DNA of 64,000 bases from Norana najaformis (GCA_964023275.1 OZ029915.1:33397989-33461988), one strand, 5' to 3'. Positions 45,045 to 57,200 are shown, counted from the first letter of the stretch. A program made the numbers and translations. Notes: generated by a model not told the origin, from the letters alone.

Positions 45045-48000
45045 AACGAGGTGCAAATGTCGCCAAGTAGGAACCTCTAATTACTCTGTTAGTTCAATCG
45101 TCTGCAGGAGAACTCGCACCAGTTCATAACCAGACTATTAAAACCACATTAAGACATATGAGGCGCATGAGCTGAATAAGACGACCAACCACGTCGTAAG
45201 CATGGCTGCCGAGTGCAGCAAGCTTTCAACTTTAAATTCCAGTTAACTGCAAAAAGCGAGCTCCCAGCTTTCGAAAACGCAGCTTCGAATTTAAGTCCTC
45301 CTGTTAGGCATAAATGACTTTTGAGTTGCCAGCTTTTGAGCTGCCAAATGCCTAGGAGTACATTTGGTTTCTGTGTAGGAAATTAGGCTACTCTACTAGT
45401 TTATCCATGCAATCCTAACTTCTTGCGATACGCAGTCACAACCGTACAACTTCTGATTTTTGAAAGAATATTTATCAGATTTATCCTTGATAGGCTCTAA
45501 AAGGTGTTATACAAATGGCCATGAGACTGCAGGACCTGAGGACCTGTATGTGATACAGCGGAGCCTATATACACACATACTTGTTTAATAGTATACTTGC
45601 CTGAGCTTCATACGCCTTGTCGAAATATAGTGAGTTTAGTTGTCCTGGAACAGCAAAGTGACTGACATTATGACTTCTTTCCAACGCATTTGGTCCTAAA
45701 TAAGTCGCATTCAAAACGTCGTCTGAAAGAAGTAGGCCTACGCTACTCTCAGAAAGCAATACTGCTAAGATGAGATTTGCCATTACAACCAGAAGCATGG
45801 CACTGCTGGTCCTGTCTTTGCAATGTGTCCGCGAGCTTTCCATTTCTCTCTGCGCACCGTTTAAAGCACGACCACTAAGTCTAGGATAATAAAAGCTATC
45901 GCATTCACACTTCCGCCGGCCATTAACTTTTTCGAGGAATCGTAATCGTCTGCGCACTAGATGTCAGCCCAAGCGCCGATACAACTATGAAGACCACCAT
46001 AGGCACATGCATATATATGTAGCTCAACACAGCCAGTGGCGCTTCTACTGCGTACAGGCAGCGGCGTCTAACGGAGCTTGTAATCAAATAACAGGCTCCG
46101 CTGTATCACGTGCAGGTCCTCAGAGATGATGATGTCTTCTATGCAGTAGGCTGTTCCGGCCCAAATGCATGCAAAGAATGTTATGCATTTGCTCATCGAA
46201 CGCATTTTCACGCGGTTTCGGCCAGCAGGAGAATTTAGGGCAAGTGACGGTTCAAGTAAATGCAGTGGAAGATATTTGTAATGTGGGGTGTGTAGAGCTG
46301 CATGGCATTCCTGTAACAAAGTAACAAAATGTGAGCAAGGGAGCCATAGAAGGACAGTGACTCAAGATAGGTAGAGAAACAAAGAGGTACAGAGAGGCAG
46401 AGAGAGAGACAGAAAGAGCCTGTGCATTGGCAATTAGGCCTAGATTAGAAATAAGCATGGGCCGAAAAATCGCGGCCCGGGCCTCGTCGAGCAGGGCCTG
46501 GCCCGGCCCAGCCCGGATTGAGAAGCCCCGTTAACAGCAGATTGTTTGTTTATTAATTACTTTCTCAGTGTAAGTAAGCAAGAAACATTTTAAAATGTCA
46601 TCTTAAACTTACCAAATGGACAAATGGACAAGATCTAATAGCAAAATATCGAGACAGCAGTTTTGCAGAATGACTGAGAAATGTGTAAAGCAACATTTAA
46701 AAAATGCGGTCGAAACTTCTCGGCCTGGCCCACCACGAACTCGGCCCGGCCCAGCCCAGCCCACGAAAAAGAGCAGGCTGGGCATCAGCTCAGCGGCAAG
46801 TGCTGTGGCCATGCAGGGCCAACGGCTATGCCTTTCTTACATTGTATATTTCGACCACAATCTTTTTTGTTTCCGTGCTGCTTTTAGTCTTACTCTTTTA
46901 ACGCGTTCGAATATCTTTCACACCACTAAGTTCGTCGTGGCGGCTGAAGCAGTCGTCAGTAGCCGATGTGGAACATTCGTAAGTAGCCGATACCAATGAC
47001 AGCTTGAGCATTCATTAGTAACCGAATACTGTAGTGTAAAGTAGATGCCACTTCGAACTCCCTGGCTCGCCGTTGCCTGGGCGAATTCGCGAAGTTACGG
47101 TGGCTGATAGGCAACAGGTTCTGTTGTACATCTGAACATGCGACATGATATAGGCCTACAGCCATTTCTGGCAAATATCAGAATACCAGAATTATGGTAT
47201 CTCATTTCTAATAAAAAATGAGCTACATAAATCTGAAATTATGCTGTGCATGATTTACTTGCGTATTCACTGGGTAAGTCTTATGTTTGTAGCTAAACTT
47301 GCGACAATTCTTCCATTTAAAGTGAGGAGTGGCGTCGAAACAAGGAGGAAATATCTCAGTGGCTTTAGGGGATCGATAGACGTCCCTGACCAGAGGCACA
47401 ATAAAGCAAACGGTTCTGATGCATTTTACGAGCAAATCTGAGCAACCTAGAGGAAGCGACGAAGTTTGGTTTCATTTTAGCAGTAGGCCTATTTAGGCTT
47501 TCACAACCCACACTAACAGTTCCTTTCACCATTCTCTCACTGGTCTTCTGGCAACCGGACCTGGATCTTGACATGACATCTTTGGGCAACCCCACTGACT
47601 TGACGCAGTGTTTTTGAATAAGCTGGTGTCCCAGTATATATGGTCTTGCATAGTTTCAGCAAAGATCTTAGAGTCTAAGACTCTAAGATCTTTGGTTTCA
47701 GTGCGTACATAGGGCTTATTTACGATGCAGAGCTCTGGAATTCGTAGTGGCGCTTCTGCAATAAGTAACTGATAATTTTAACGTAAAAGCACTCATCCTT
47801 TATCCAGGTTTGGGAAAGGCACCACGGACTCGAGAACAGCAGTAGCGGAGTTACGAGTTTAGCATGACATTTCACGTCATTTATACCATTCTATAGCACC
47901 CGCTAACGCCTCACAAAACAGCCGTTTACCTTGCGAACATTGAACTAGAAATAAGAAAGCGCACCTAGTGAGTTATTTTGGTCAGTTAGCGACCGGCATT

Positions 48001-48069
48001 CGTGTTCTGCTCTTTGTTAGGCGGAAAACGTGCTGTTCATTCGTTGAAGAGAATAATCGATCGGCAAAG
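45045..48069. other. Intergenic upstream of the TOMM5-like gene
   Basis: Contains minus-strand open frames at 45565-45957 (one hydrophobic stretch, MLLVVMANLILAVLL) and 46068-46319, neither assignable. A GGCCCGGCCC-rich block is at 46470-46800 and a perfect 35 nt palindrome at 47660-47694. The last 100-150 bp should include the TOMM5-like promoter and 5' UTR. Confidence 0.35.
47660..47694. repeat. Perfect 16 bp inverted repeat with 3 nt loop
   Basis: caaagatcttagagtc, loop taa, then gactctaagatctttg. No T-tract follows, so it is not a terminator. Confidence 0.95.
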
Positions 48070-49499
48070 ATGATCCGGATTCAGCCGAGAGAAGTCGCGG
48101 ATGAGGATGAGGAAAATAAGAGGGCCAGGCAGGGTGTAATTGAAAACACCATCTTCTTTAGCATCACTATCGCCATTATACGCGCAGGTACGCCGTCCCT
48201 TGCATGTGACCTTGCTTTGCCTTTCAAACGTTTGGTTTATTAAAAATAATAGTATCTCTGCTGTTGTCTAACTCTCCAATAATTTTCAGTACTAAGTGTG
48301 GGCGTAATATATTGTAATGCACCGGTGAGGGAGGTAGTGACACTGGTAAAACTTACGTTTGAACTGCCTGCATCCGATCACCGAGTAAACACTATGGCAG
48401 CCCGAGACTGCGAGAGAATAGAGTGATGCGAGCTCCGTACAGCAGTTTTCAAAAAAGTATTTAGCCCATATGTCCGATGGATGGCGAGCATATTTCAGCC
48501 TAAAAACCGGTATTTATATATGCATCCTGTTATTGTGCATGAACGAAGCGGTAGAACCGGATGACGATGAGGTACTGACACATGCATCATCCAACAGCAT
48601 GATTCTAGTTCGTGATTTGCAGATCTCATTGGGAGTGAGTGGTTCCACTACCAATTAATTATCAGTAATACAGAGGAACATAGAGTAACACTTGAAAATT
48701 CTGTAAAAACGTTAAAAAGCAGTTTGTCACATGTGAAGCCTTGTTCCTCATGAACTAATATTTGTATGGGGAAAGTGAGTCCTAGTTATATAAAGATTGC
48801 TTTTGATAGACTGTATTGGCATGAGTTTAGAATACGAGGTTTGCAGTACAGAAAAAAAGACTGCCAATTTGACATGGTGGTGAAATGGCCTACCTTCTGA
48901 TAAGACATTCATAAATTTTTGACGAAGAAGAACTATTGCATCATACTGAATTTATGTTCATTTAGAGCATGACTTGACTTCATAAAAATGTCATAGGCAA
49001 GATGCGTAAGTCTTAGGCCAGATGTGTTGATGGGGTATTATACCTAGGGCTTGTTGACCTCATCTCCTTAGCTGTCTGGAGTGTTTTGTGGCACCACGAG
49101 CACTGCCAGCAAGAACTTGTGCCTCTGATGTTCAATTTTGATTGTTCTTTGAGATGCAGAATGTAAAAGTCTAATGAGTGTAATATAGATTTGAAACTTT
49201 TCTTCTTTGAATCGCTAAGTTGACTTTATGTTGATTTCATATATGGGTATTCTGTCATGCTTATTGACTATATGTTTTATAGCTTATTTACTGTAAATAT
49301 AGTTTAAGCACCTAAGTAAATATTTACTTATATAAATAAGTAATAATCAGGTTAAAGATTGTATTATAGGTCTATTATTGAGTGTCCTATTTTTAAACTT
49401 CAGAACCTGTAAATGAACAGGTAACTTCTATACAGACCCTTAACTCATAGTTCATGTTTTGATTTTTCAGTGCCATATTTAATTCATCAGTTCAGCTGA
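48070..49499 (+). CDS. TOMM5: TOMM5-like small subunit of the mitochondrial TOM complex, two exons
   Basis: Exon 1 is 48070-48187 (donor gcag|gtacgc, phase 1). Exon 2 is 49471-49499 (acceptor tgatttttcag, stop TGA 49497-49499). Joined, they encode 48 residues: an MIRIQP start, an acidic/basic segment DEDEENKRARQ at about 11-21, one hydrophobic helix IFFSITIAIIRAVPYLIHQF at about 28-47, and the stop. Animal TOMM5 is about 51 residues with the same order (MxRI start, DPEE-KRK-like segment, single tail-anchored helix ending LLRVTPFILKKL-like) and, as I recall, the same position for the only intron. TOM5 proteins sit in the outer mitochondrial membrane and stabilise the TOM40 pore. Such a short gene is easily missed by automatic prediction. 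AATAAA at 50081-50086 is a candidate polyadenylation signal. Confidence 0.82.
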
Positions 49500-50160
49500 A
49501 GAACAGTAGGATGGAAGAGAAAAACTGAAGAATTGTCATAAGACAACTTGCTCAAACAGCCTGTTCAGAAGAAAATCAAATGTCGATCTCTGTTTGGTCT
49601 TGTGGACTTTTAGATGTTAGGTGCAGTGGTATTGACAGAACATAGTTGAATTATTTGGTGTGACTAAGATGAAATCATGAGAATTTTTGCATTCATGTGG
49701 CTGTTTGTAATCATGTATGGTGTATGATGGCAAAAAGTGTTCTGTGATTTTGCTGTGTAATTTAGTTTGAGTTTAGACTTTGTGTATGCAGTAACAACAG
49801 AATTCAATAAGTGAAACTCATTCAGAACAGTCTATCAAGTTTTTCAGTCTGTTTTTAAACTTTTGTGCATTTCTACTGTTTTGATGTCTCTGGGATTGAT
49901 TAATAGCTCTTTTTTCTGTTGTTAATTTGTATCAGCAAAATATTCCAAAATACACAACTTGGGGATTGTAAATTTTAGTTTTAATGACAAAATTTGTATC
50001 CAAATTTTCTGGGTCACCTGCAAAAGGTTGCAAGGCTTATAGGTATAAATGCTTAAAATCTGAACATACTCATTGTCACAAATAAATCTGTAGTAGTTTG
50101 TGTAGGTCAAAAAAATAGATAATCAAGCATTATACTCACCAGAAAACTTGATTGTGTCAT
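49500..50160 (+). other. Probable 3' UTR of the TOMM5-like gene
   Basis: T-rich DNA without ORFs; AATAAA at 50081-50086 is a plausible end. Confidence 0.4.
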
Positions 50161-50369
50161 TTTAACCTATGAAGACCATGTATTAATTCTTTAAAACTCT
50201 TCAGTTGTACATTTTGCCATTGGACTGCCTCTGCTCATCTCTTTTTTCGGAAAAAATTAGTAATCTCCATCCTTCTTTTCATTCCCTACTTTCCAAATCC
50301 ACCTGTTGAAGCTTTCTCTTCATCCATGAATGTCCACCATCCCCTCTGCAACCCTTATTGTCTTCCAAC

Positions 50370-50608
50370 CCACATTTGAGACTAAAATATTACATCTGTT
50401 AAATCTCTGAAACAAACAGTGCGAACTTGACCCCCTATACGTACCTCCTTTCTGAAAAACTGCACCTGTTTGTTCCAATCTTCAAAAATACTTGACCTCT
50501 CCTTGTATACTGATATTTTATCCTTTCTTTTCAAACTATTGTTATTTGTCTTCTCAAGAAACCAGGACCTGATAAAGAAATCCTTTTGAACTACAGACCT
50601 GTTTCTAA
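50370..50608 (+). mobile_element. LINE reverse-transcriptase fragment (domain 0-1)
   Basis: A frame ending LLKKPGPDKEILLNYRPVS matches the hallmark LKKPGLD...NYRPVS of CR1/L2-type reverse transcriptases; upstream a CELDPL segment fits the C-x-LDP motif. It is cut exactly where a MITE-like terminus begins. Confidence 0.75.
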
Positions 50609-50634
50609 GGGGGTCGTCCATAAAGGACGTGTGC
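50609..50634. mobile_element. Solitary MITE-like terminus inside the LINE
   Basis: gggggtcgtccataaaggac resembles the terminal repeats of the 44615 element. No second terminus was found nearby. Confidence 0.5.
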
Positions 50635-50734
50635 AAAAAGATAGGGCTTATGGCCTATTCAGACGTCCGCTTATATATTTGGCACAGGTACATATCTCAG
50701 TACAACCCGCGCATTAAACACCAACTTCAGTTTA

Positions 50735-51170
50735 TTATTATCATCATCATCTAACACCTTTCTTACCTCATCCTTAAAATTTGTAAATCACTCCATAGCC
50801 ATAGCTGTTCAATACCTCTGGGAAAAAATCTCCCGCCAGAATTACGACAGTTATCTGATCCACCCTACGAGCTTATCAGCACTTGATCCTTCTGAGATTC
50901 CCTCGCAATCTTTGCGCAGGTCTCAGTCAAAACTATAATTACTCCTCTCACAAATCATATCCTGATTCCTTCTCTTTTTCTTGCCGCTCCAAGTCCATCC
51001 AACGTAGCCGTCTGCCTGCCTGACTGTTGTGTGTTGACCGGGAACCGAATCTGAAGCTTCCTGTCTGTCGATTTTGTTTTGACAGAGCCTGTTGCTAAGC
51101 TGGTTCCCGCGAATTTGCTTTCTTTGGTCGCTGTATAAATCTCGATTTTGCGATTACGATTCGCGACAAT
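50735..51170 (+). mobile_element. LINE 3' end (GATTACG-tailed family)
   Basis: A decayed ORF2 end (gttcaatacctctgggaaaa corresponds to ...W, ccctacgagcttatcagcac), then ccgtctgcctgcctgac, tcgattttgttttgac and ctggttcccgcgaatttgct, ending gattacgattcg. Confidence 0.78.
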
Positions 51171-51339
51171 TCCACTACGGTTGATTCTCAAACAAGGGAA
51201 AAGCATAATGACGCTTTTCGCCTTTATCAACTGAAAGGATGAATTTTTAAATGTCTTTAGAATGTTCCTTTTATAGGAATAGCAATTTGATAACCGTAAT
51301 AAATATCATGACATTTTCGAAAATTATAGGCCTCCTCTT

Positions 51340-51668
51340 CCCCTTATCTCTCTTCTGGCTTCAGTTTCAAACACCATCCACCGTAGCCGTTCAACTGTCT
51401 GACTGCCTGACTTTTGGATAATAATAATAATTAGCAACTTCTAATGCGCCGGTGTCTAATGCACAATGCATCAACCGATGGCACACCTAAACCAAGCCAC
51501 AATGAGGTCGATATCCAGAAGGTCAGTCCGCACGACCTGATCTTGACCTGGAACCGAACCATTTCGCCTATCGATTTTGTTTTGACTGAGCGCCTGTGAA
51601 TAAGCTGGTTCCCGCGAATTTGCTTTCTTTGGTCGCTGTATAAATCTCGAGATTACGATTACGATAAC
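51340..51668 (+). mobile_element. LINE 3' end interrupted by another repeat
   Basis: Left part caccatccaccgtagccgtt...gcctgactttt; right part cttgacctggaaccgaacca...attacgattacga. The join seen elsewhere (39770-39790) is split here by 51418-51541. Confidence 0.82.
51418..51541. mobile_element. Nested repeat insertion in the LINE 3' UTR
   Basis: About 124 bp starting (TAA)n and reading aacttctaatgcgccggtgt, aaccgatggcacacctaaac, ggtcgatatccag. A second copy is at 52840-52955. The orientation suggests a short 3' end of another retroelement with an (ATT)n tail. Confidence 0.75.
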
Positions 51669-52445
51669 TACTGCGCCTCATCTTCCAAAGCTCTGGCGGT
51701 AAACGGCAGTGACGAAGACGGCGATTTTATGAAACCAACCAGTGTTGTGCTTTACGATGCTTACTCGCTGATATCAGTACCAGATTCATGCGGTAGAACA
51801 GAGTACTATATTGGTTGTAATTCGTCTTAATTCCACTCTTTTTATTGGAGCTTACTCCTTTAAATCTAAAAAATTCTTATGACTTCATATTAGGGTTTTG
51901 AAAAAACGTAATCGGTGTGCGCACACATCTAAACAGATTCAAAATGGCGTTCATTTGATGTTTATTGGGTGTTTTGAGGTAACAGTTGGCTTAATATTTA
52001 AGTCCGCCACTTGGACAAAACTTCTAAATTAAGCAGTTCTTAATCAGTCTTTGCCACAGTTATAACATCTAACGTATGTATGTGACTTTTAACCATTTGT
52101 TTTTTATGTCGCCACCCGGATACAATTCGTCTGTCCTGTCTCGGCCATTGACAGTGCGCGTGCGTCCTTTCATTTTGTAGCGTTTTGTAAAGAACATAGT
52201 GCCTTAGGTGATCTTGTCATGATCGCCACTGTGCAAATTTCGGCCCTATCCAACTAGATAATCTTATATGTTTGGTTAAATTCAGCGAAAGATTTATCAT
52301 ATTTGGCTTGTGTGTAATCACACATGAGACCTCTCTATCAATTCGTCACTTTAGACTTTTACCTAACGAGAGAAAGGGCAGCATGTGGTCGCCCTACTTG
52401 TAAACAATATAGCAACCCCAAACCATGAGAAAAGTTAGAACGCTG

Positions 52446-53281
52446 CAAGGTACTGGAAGAACTATTGAATAAATTAGTAATTAATTAGCAAGTAACAAAG
52501 TTTTTCAAAATACTTTTATTGGTGTCAATAAATTAAGGTCACTGCAGAGTAACACAAAGTTTTTCAAAATTGTTTTATTGCTACCAGTAAATTATAAAAT
52601 GGGATAAGTTTTTGCGATGCATATAAGAATGCTTGAGAAAAAGTCCTTGCGAAATACGGTTTACCAGATGAACTCCTGCAGGTACTTTAGAAGCATATCG
52701 TGAATTGTGCCAGATTGTCTTCTCATTTTGCATTTGGCATGCATCCACATGTTCTCCATGTTTTGTGTGCGTACTTCAACGTTTTTTGGATCTAGGAAGT
52801 TGCACTGCACATGTTGTCTTGGGAACCACTTACTTATTAATTACTTATTTATTATTATTGTTAATTAATAACTTCTGCTGTGCTGGTGGTTAATGCACAC
52901 AGTATCAACCTATGGCGCACCAAAGCCAAGCCGCAGTCAGGTCAATATCCAGTAGATATTATTGATTCTAACTATAGATGGTACTTCTTATCAGGACCTC
53001 TGCCTGATGCAGTGCCATGGTTATGATAAAGACACACACCCACACACCCACACCTGTGTTATAATATGACATTGAACAAAATAGTTGTTGCATCATGAAA
53101 AGAGCTTTCTGGTTGTATTTTTTTTGCTATCAGAGATTAGATTATGGTCATGTACATATGAATTTGTACTTTGCAAGGTCAGTCCACTTAGATAAGAGGC
53201 AGCCTCTGGTAGAGAAAATCAATAAATTATTTATTCAATAGTTTAAAATAATATTTATTCAATAGTCCTTCCAGTATCTTG
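52446..53281 (-). mobile_element. Merlin/ISXO2-type DNA transposon remnant
   Basis: The ends caaggtactggaagaactat and its near-perfect inverted copy at 53253-53281 enclose a minus-strand segment at about 52660-52805. It encodes NFLDPKNVEVRTQNMENMWM, then HAKCKMRRQSGTIHDMLLKY and LQEFIW, the C-terminal third of an ISXO2-like (IS1016/Merlin) DDE transposase (pattern HTxxIExxWxxxK...yLxEFxW). The N-terminal two-thirds are missing, and the 52840-52955 repeat is inserted. Confidence 0.74.
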
Positions 53282-53576
53282 TGTTGCTTTAATTTCTCTC
53301 TCGGTGTGTGGTGGCTATATGTCTACCAGCAGGGTGACTGCAAGTACCGTTTCTTGAGGTACCTACCTATCTCTTTCTTTTGGTATTTCATCTGACCATT
53401 ATTCCATCATTATGCGCCTCAAAATCCTGCCTTCCACACATCTTGATCTTGTCGTTATTGTGTAATTTATTGTGGTTTCCCGTCATTATACTGTATATTT
53501 TATTGTGGTTTCAGTTTGGATTGGTGATGAATTTTAACCCTAAATTGGTTCAACTGGATTTCAAAAATGAACTGAA

Positions 53577-54240
53577 ATGAGAACGAGGACTAAAACTGGT
53601 GTTGTGGAGCATGTGTGGCTATTCTGGTTGTTGGTCAGCATCTGTTGCTGGGCATCTAGCCTGTCTCGGAATGTGTCCCATGGGGTGGGAAGTTCCCGAG
53701 CCCACCCCTCTGCAGGAAGCAAAAGCAGTCAACTTAAAACCAGTTCTGATGGTATGGCAACAAACAAAAGTACTAAAGCATCCTCTAACCTGGCAGCAAA
53801 CACAGGTATTCCTTCATCACTGAATACAGACCAGCGTTTTCCAAATTCAACCAATGCAGACAAGCATGTAACTCCTGATCACAGTCAAAAACAGGGTAAC
53901 AAAATTACTTCAGAGGAGCAGAAACCAGGTGACCCAGATTCATCTCTTGAGGGAAATCGGCCAAGTCCTGATCCAGCATCAGATGAGTCGCTGAGGTATA
54001 AACAGTGGTCTAATGAAGTAAGGAATAATCCTAATCCAGAAGATGCTACCAATGAAAATGTTAGCAGCATAAAAGAACTTCATTCTGAGAAAAATGAAAA
54101 TGACTTAAGTCCAAGTGAGAGTTCTGAAAGCACAGATACTGTTGATGCCTCTGTAACGGGGCAAGTAAACTGCAGTAACATGACAACAGATGAAAGCATC
54201 CAACTGCTCGTAGATTTCTCTACAACTGTTTTAGAGAATG
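53577..54240 (+). CDS. MBTPS1: MBTPS1 exon 1 (signal peptide and extended prodomain)
   Basis: Codes for residues 1-221 plus one base, ending at gagaatg|gtaagaac. The ATG at 53577 is followed by basic residues and a hydrophobic signal core. The middle is a low-complexity, polar sequence without Cys, with repeated Ser, Asn, Pro, Glu and Lys and several NxS/T sites. Only the last ten residues or so match the prodomain start of known S1P proteins. Confidence 0.88.
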
Positions 54241-57200
54241 GTAAGAACTTACTTCAGATTTTGGCTTAGATGTAATGTTATGGCCATTCAGTCATTGGTC
54301 AGTAAGTTAAGATCTCCATTCTTGAAAATCTTTCACAGAGGCCATAATATAAGTAGAAATTTTATTTTCACTTTCCAGACTTGACCTGTTATCGATAAGA
54401 GTTGTCCTGGTATTTTCTCTGTTCTCCATATATGTCAGTGAGAATGTAGAGTAGGAATTCTTTATATTACCTCTGAGCTGACATCTGTAATGTGAAAAAG
54501 TCATCTTTTATGCTCAAAGCCATGACTGTAACCAGAGTTCATGGAGAGTATGATGTTTTGAGCAGGATTGTCCCAATACTGTGCATTGTAATATTAGAAT
54601 ATTGTAGATCAAGCTTGGGTCAATTGCATCATCAAAAATTCAGTAAACTTACAATTTGTATGTAGTCAATTACAATTACACCTTGTTCAGCCAAGGTCAA
54701 TTAAATTACAGTTACATTGGCATCAGTTACAATTACTTTTTAGTGAAATCATAAGTTCACAAGTTAGGTGTTGCATTACTGCCCTCTGGCACTCGTATGT
54801 TTATTTTTGTTCGAAAAAGAGACCAGCGCAACAAGTTTGATAACTATACTAACATTACTCAATGTCACTGTAAGTGCTTATCGCATTTAAAAAAGATCAT
54901 ACTCTCAAACTTATCTGCCTTGAACCTCGTTCACTGTTGCCAAAACAATCTTGCTTGTTGTGCTGAAATTTTATCAGCGCAGATACTGGGTCAGCTGCGT
55001 AAGACTTGCACCAAATCAACGGGTCATTGTTACAGCTGTACTTGACTTGCTTGCACTGCTGAAGTTTGAACCACGGACTGAGTACAGCACCAGTGATGTA
55101 TAGAACGTTAGCATACTTGGAAAGTTGCTTGTGATGGCTGTAAAGAGTTCAGAAGCATGGTTTGCCATAAGTTGTTTGTATAGATCCTGGTTTGTGTTGC
55201 AAAAGTAGTATGCTGAGAATAACTTAGGATGCAATGCTCCTGAATTCGCCTTGCACACAATTGGTTGCATCTTTGAAGGGTTACATTATGGTAGCAAATT
55301 CTGTGAGAAGAGTCTGATCAATTTGTTGATAATGTGAATTTCTCCATAACTACCATCCATGTTCTTTCTTGTACCTTTATCTCTGTATTGGCCTACAGTC
55401 TCCTCCTGTGTCAAATTCTGCAACCACTCCTTAATCTTTGTGGCATCAGCTCTTTGGAATGAACTCCCAAAAGACCTCAGCCAGTTTGCTCAACTCCCTA
55501 TCTTACCTGTGAATGTGAGCACTCCCTTGCTTGCCTTCTCTCATACAGCTTTTCACTCAAGACTGAAAAATGCTCCTGCACTCTCTCTTGAACACTATCT
55601 CCAACGATTTCCACTGTAGCACCATGTTGTCTCCATGACTTGACCCTCCCCCAGATACCGACCTGGCACCAAAACTGTCCAAAGAACCTGGCTCTGGTTC
55701 TTGAGTTGATATAGCACCGCACCAGTGAATGAGCTGGTGTCCCTGATGCAGCTTGGTGTGGCACTGAGAAATTTAGGAGATATACATGTACAAGTAATTA
55801 AGATAACTTTTGAGGAAGTAAGTAACAGCACTAAATAATCATGGGTTGGTTTCCAGTAATTGACAAAAATCACTTACAGCATGAAAATCAGAAGTGCGTC
55901 ATTTCAGTTACAATTACATGTAATTGAGGGTTTCACAAATCAGTTACAATTACTTGATCAAACTGTAATTAAATACAATTGAATTACAATTAAAATTTAC
56001 CCAAGTCTGTTGCAGATTTCTTCTGATTAAAGCAGGCAGATTTTCACAAGTTTTGTGTTGGTCATCCAGTAAGTGGTGTTCTTACTTTTTTACAGAGCAC
56101 ATTGTTGTCTTTGACTCCTACTATGCTGAACGTGCAAGACACAATTTTGTGACTGCAGCACTTGGTGCCAGTTTAGCACATCTGTGGCAGATTCTGCCAA
56201 GAGACAATGTGCTTAGTTCTTATCCAAGTGACTTTGATGTCGTCAGAGTGAGTCAGAATAATTATTATTTAGCTGTAACTAAATGCATCTGAGACACTTG
56301 TCACAACATTGTTAACAGCAACCACTGACAGCCATTTTCCAAGTTATGCTGGCATAAAAAAGAGAGAACGAAGATAATGATCTCATTTGTTTGACATGAT
56401 CATGTCGTACCAAGCAGCATATGTGAATACATACGTACTAAATTGGTGCTTCACAAAGCTTGCCATTTAGTTCTCGGTGACCAAAACATACAAAGTAACT
56501 GGGCTTGTAACTTGAATAACACTGCAGCCACCTCAGGAAGCTTTTATCTAACTTGCTGCTCTTTCCTTCCATGTCTATGTCCCTTTTGTTGCTCAGATTT
56601 TATGTCCCATATTTTGTAGGCAGGAGAGGATGCCCACTTCTCCTGACTGATAGGTTAGCGAAGGCTCGTATTTGGGATTGAAGTATCTTTTAGGTAAAGC
56701 TGTCGTTCAACAGGATAACTATTCTTACAGTTTACATTGCTTGTGAAGAGATATCTTAATTTAATGTAAATGCTGTCAAGATATGAGCCCCATAGGCAGA
56801 GGTAAATAGCAGGCAAGCATGTTAACAGTTGCCCACTTTGCCTTCTAAGTAGTATCAGTCTGGCTGTTTTATTGGAAATAATTTTAACGAATTTTAAAAA
56901 ATTAACGTTGGCTTTGTTTTTTGAATAGATAAGTAGCAGTTACCACGATGCAGTTGAAAACCTTGAAGGTCATCCATGTGTTAAGAGGGTCACACCACAC
57001 AAGAAAGTCACTCGCACCCTGAAATTTATCACTGGTAAACTATAAAATATGATGCTGCTTACAGATCGTGTATTTTAAATGTAATTGTGGGGCACTGCAA
57101 TTTATGTTAAAATTAATTAACGTAAAAGAAATTTATCACTGGTAAACTAAAAACTATGACGCTGTTTACAGATCGTATATTTTAAGTGTAATTGTGGGGC

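Noticed and set aside
46470-46800. GGCCCGGCCC-rich block as a hAT element
   Set aside because: The terminal G+C-rich motifs look transposon-like, but I could not define matching ends or a target duplication.
48470-48658. 62-codon frame inside the TOMM5-like intron
   Set aside because: No domain and no splice link; lies between two exons that join perfectly without it.
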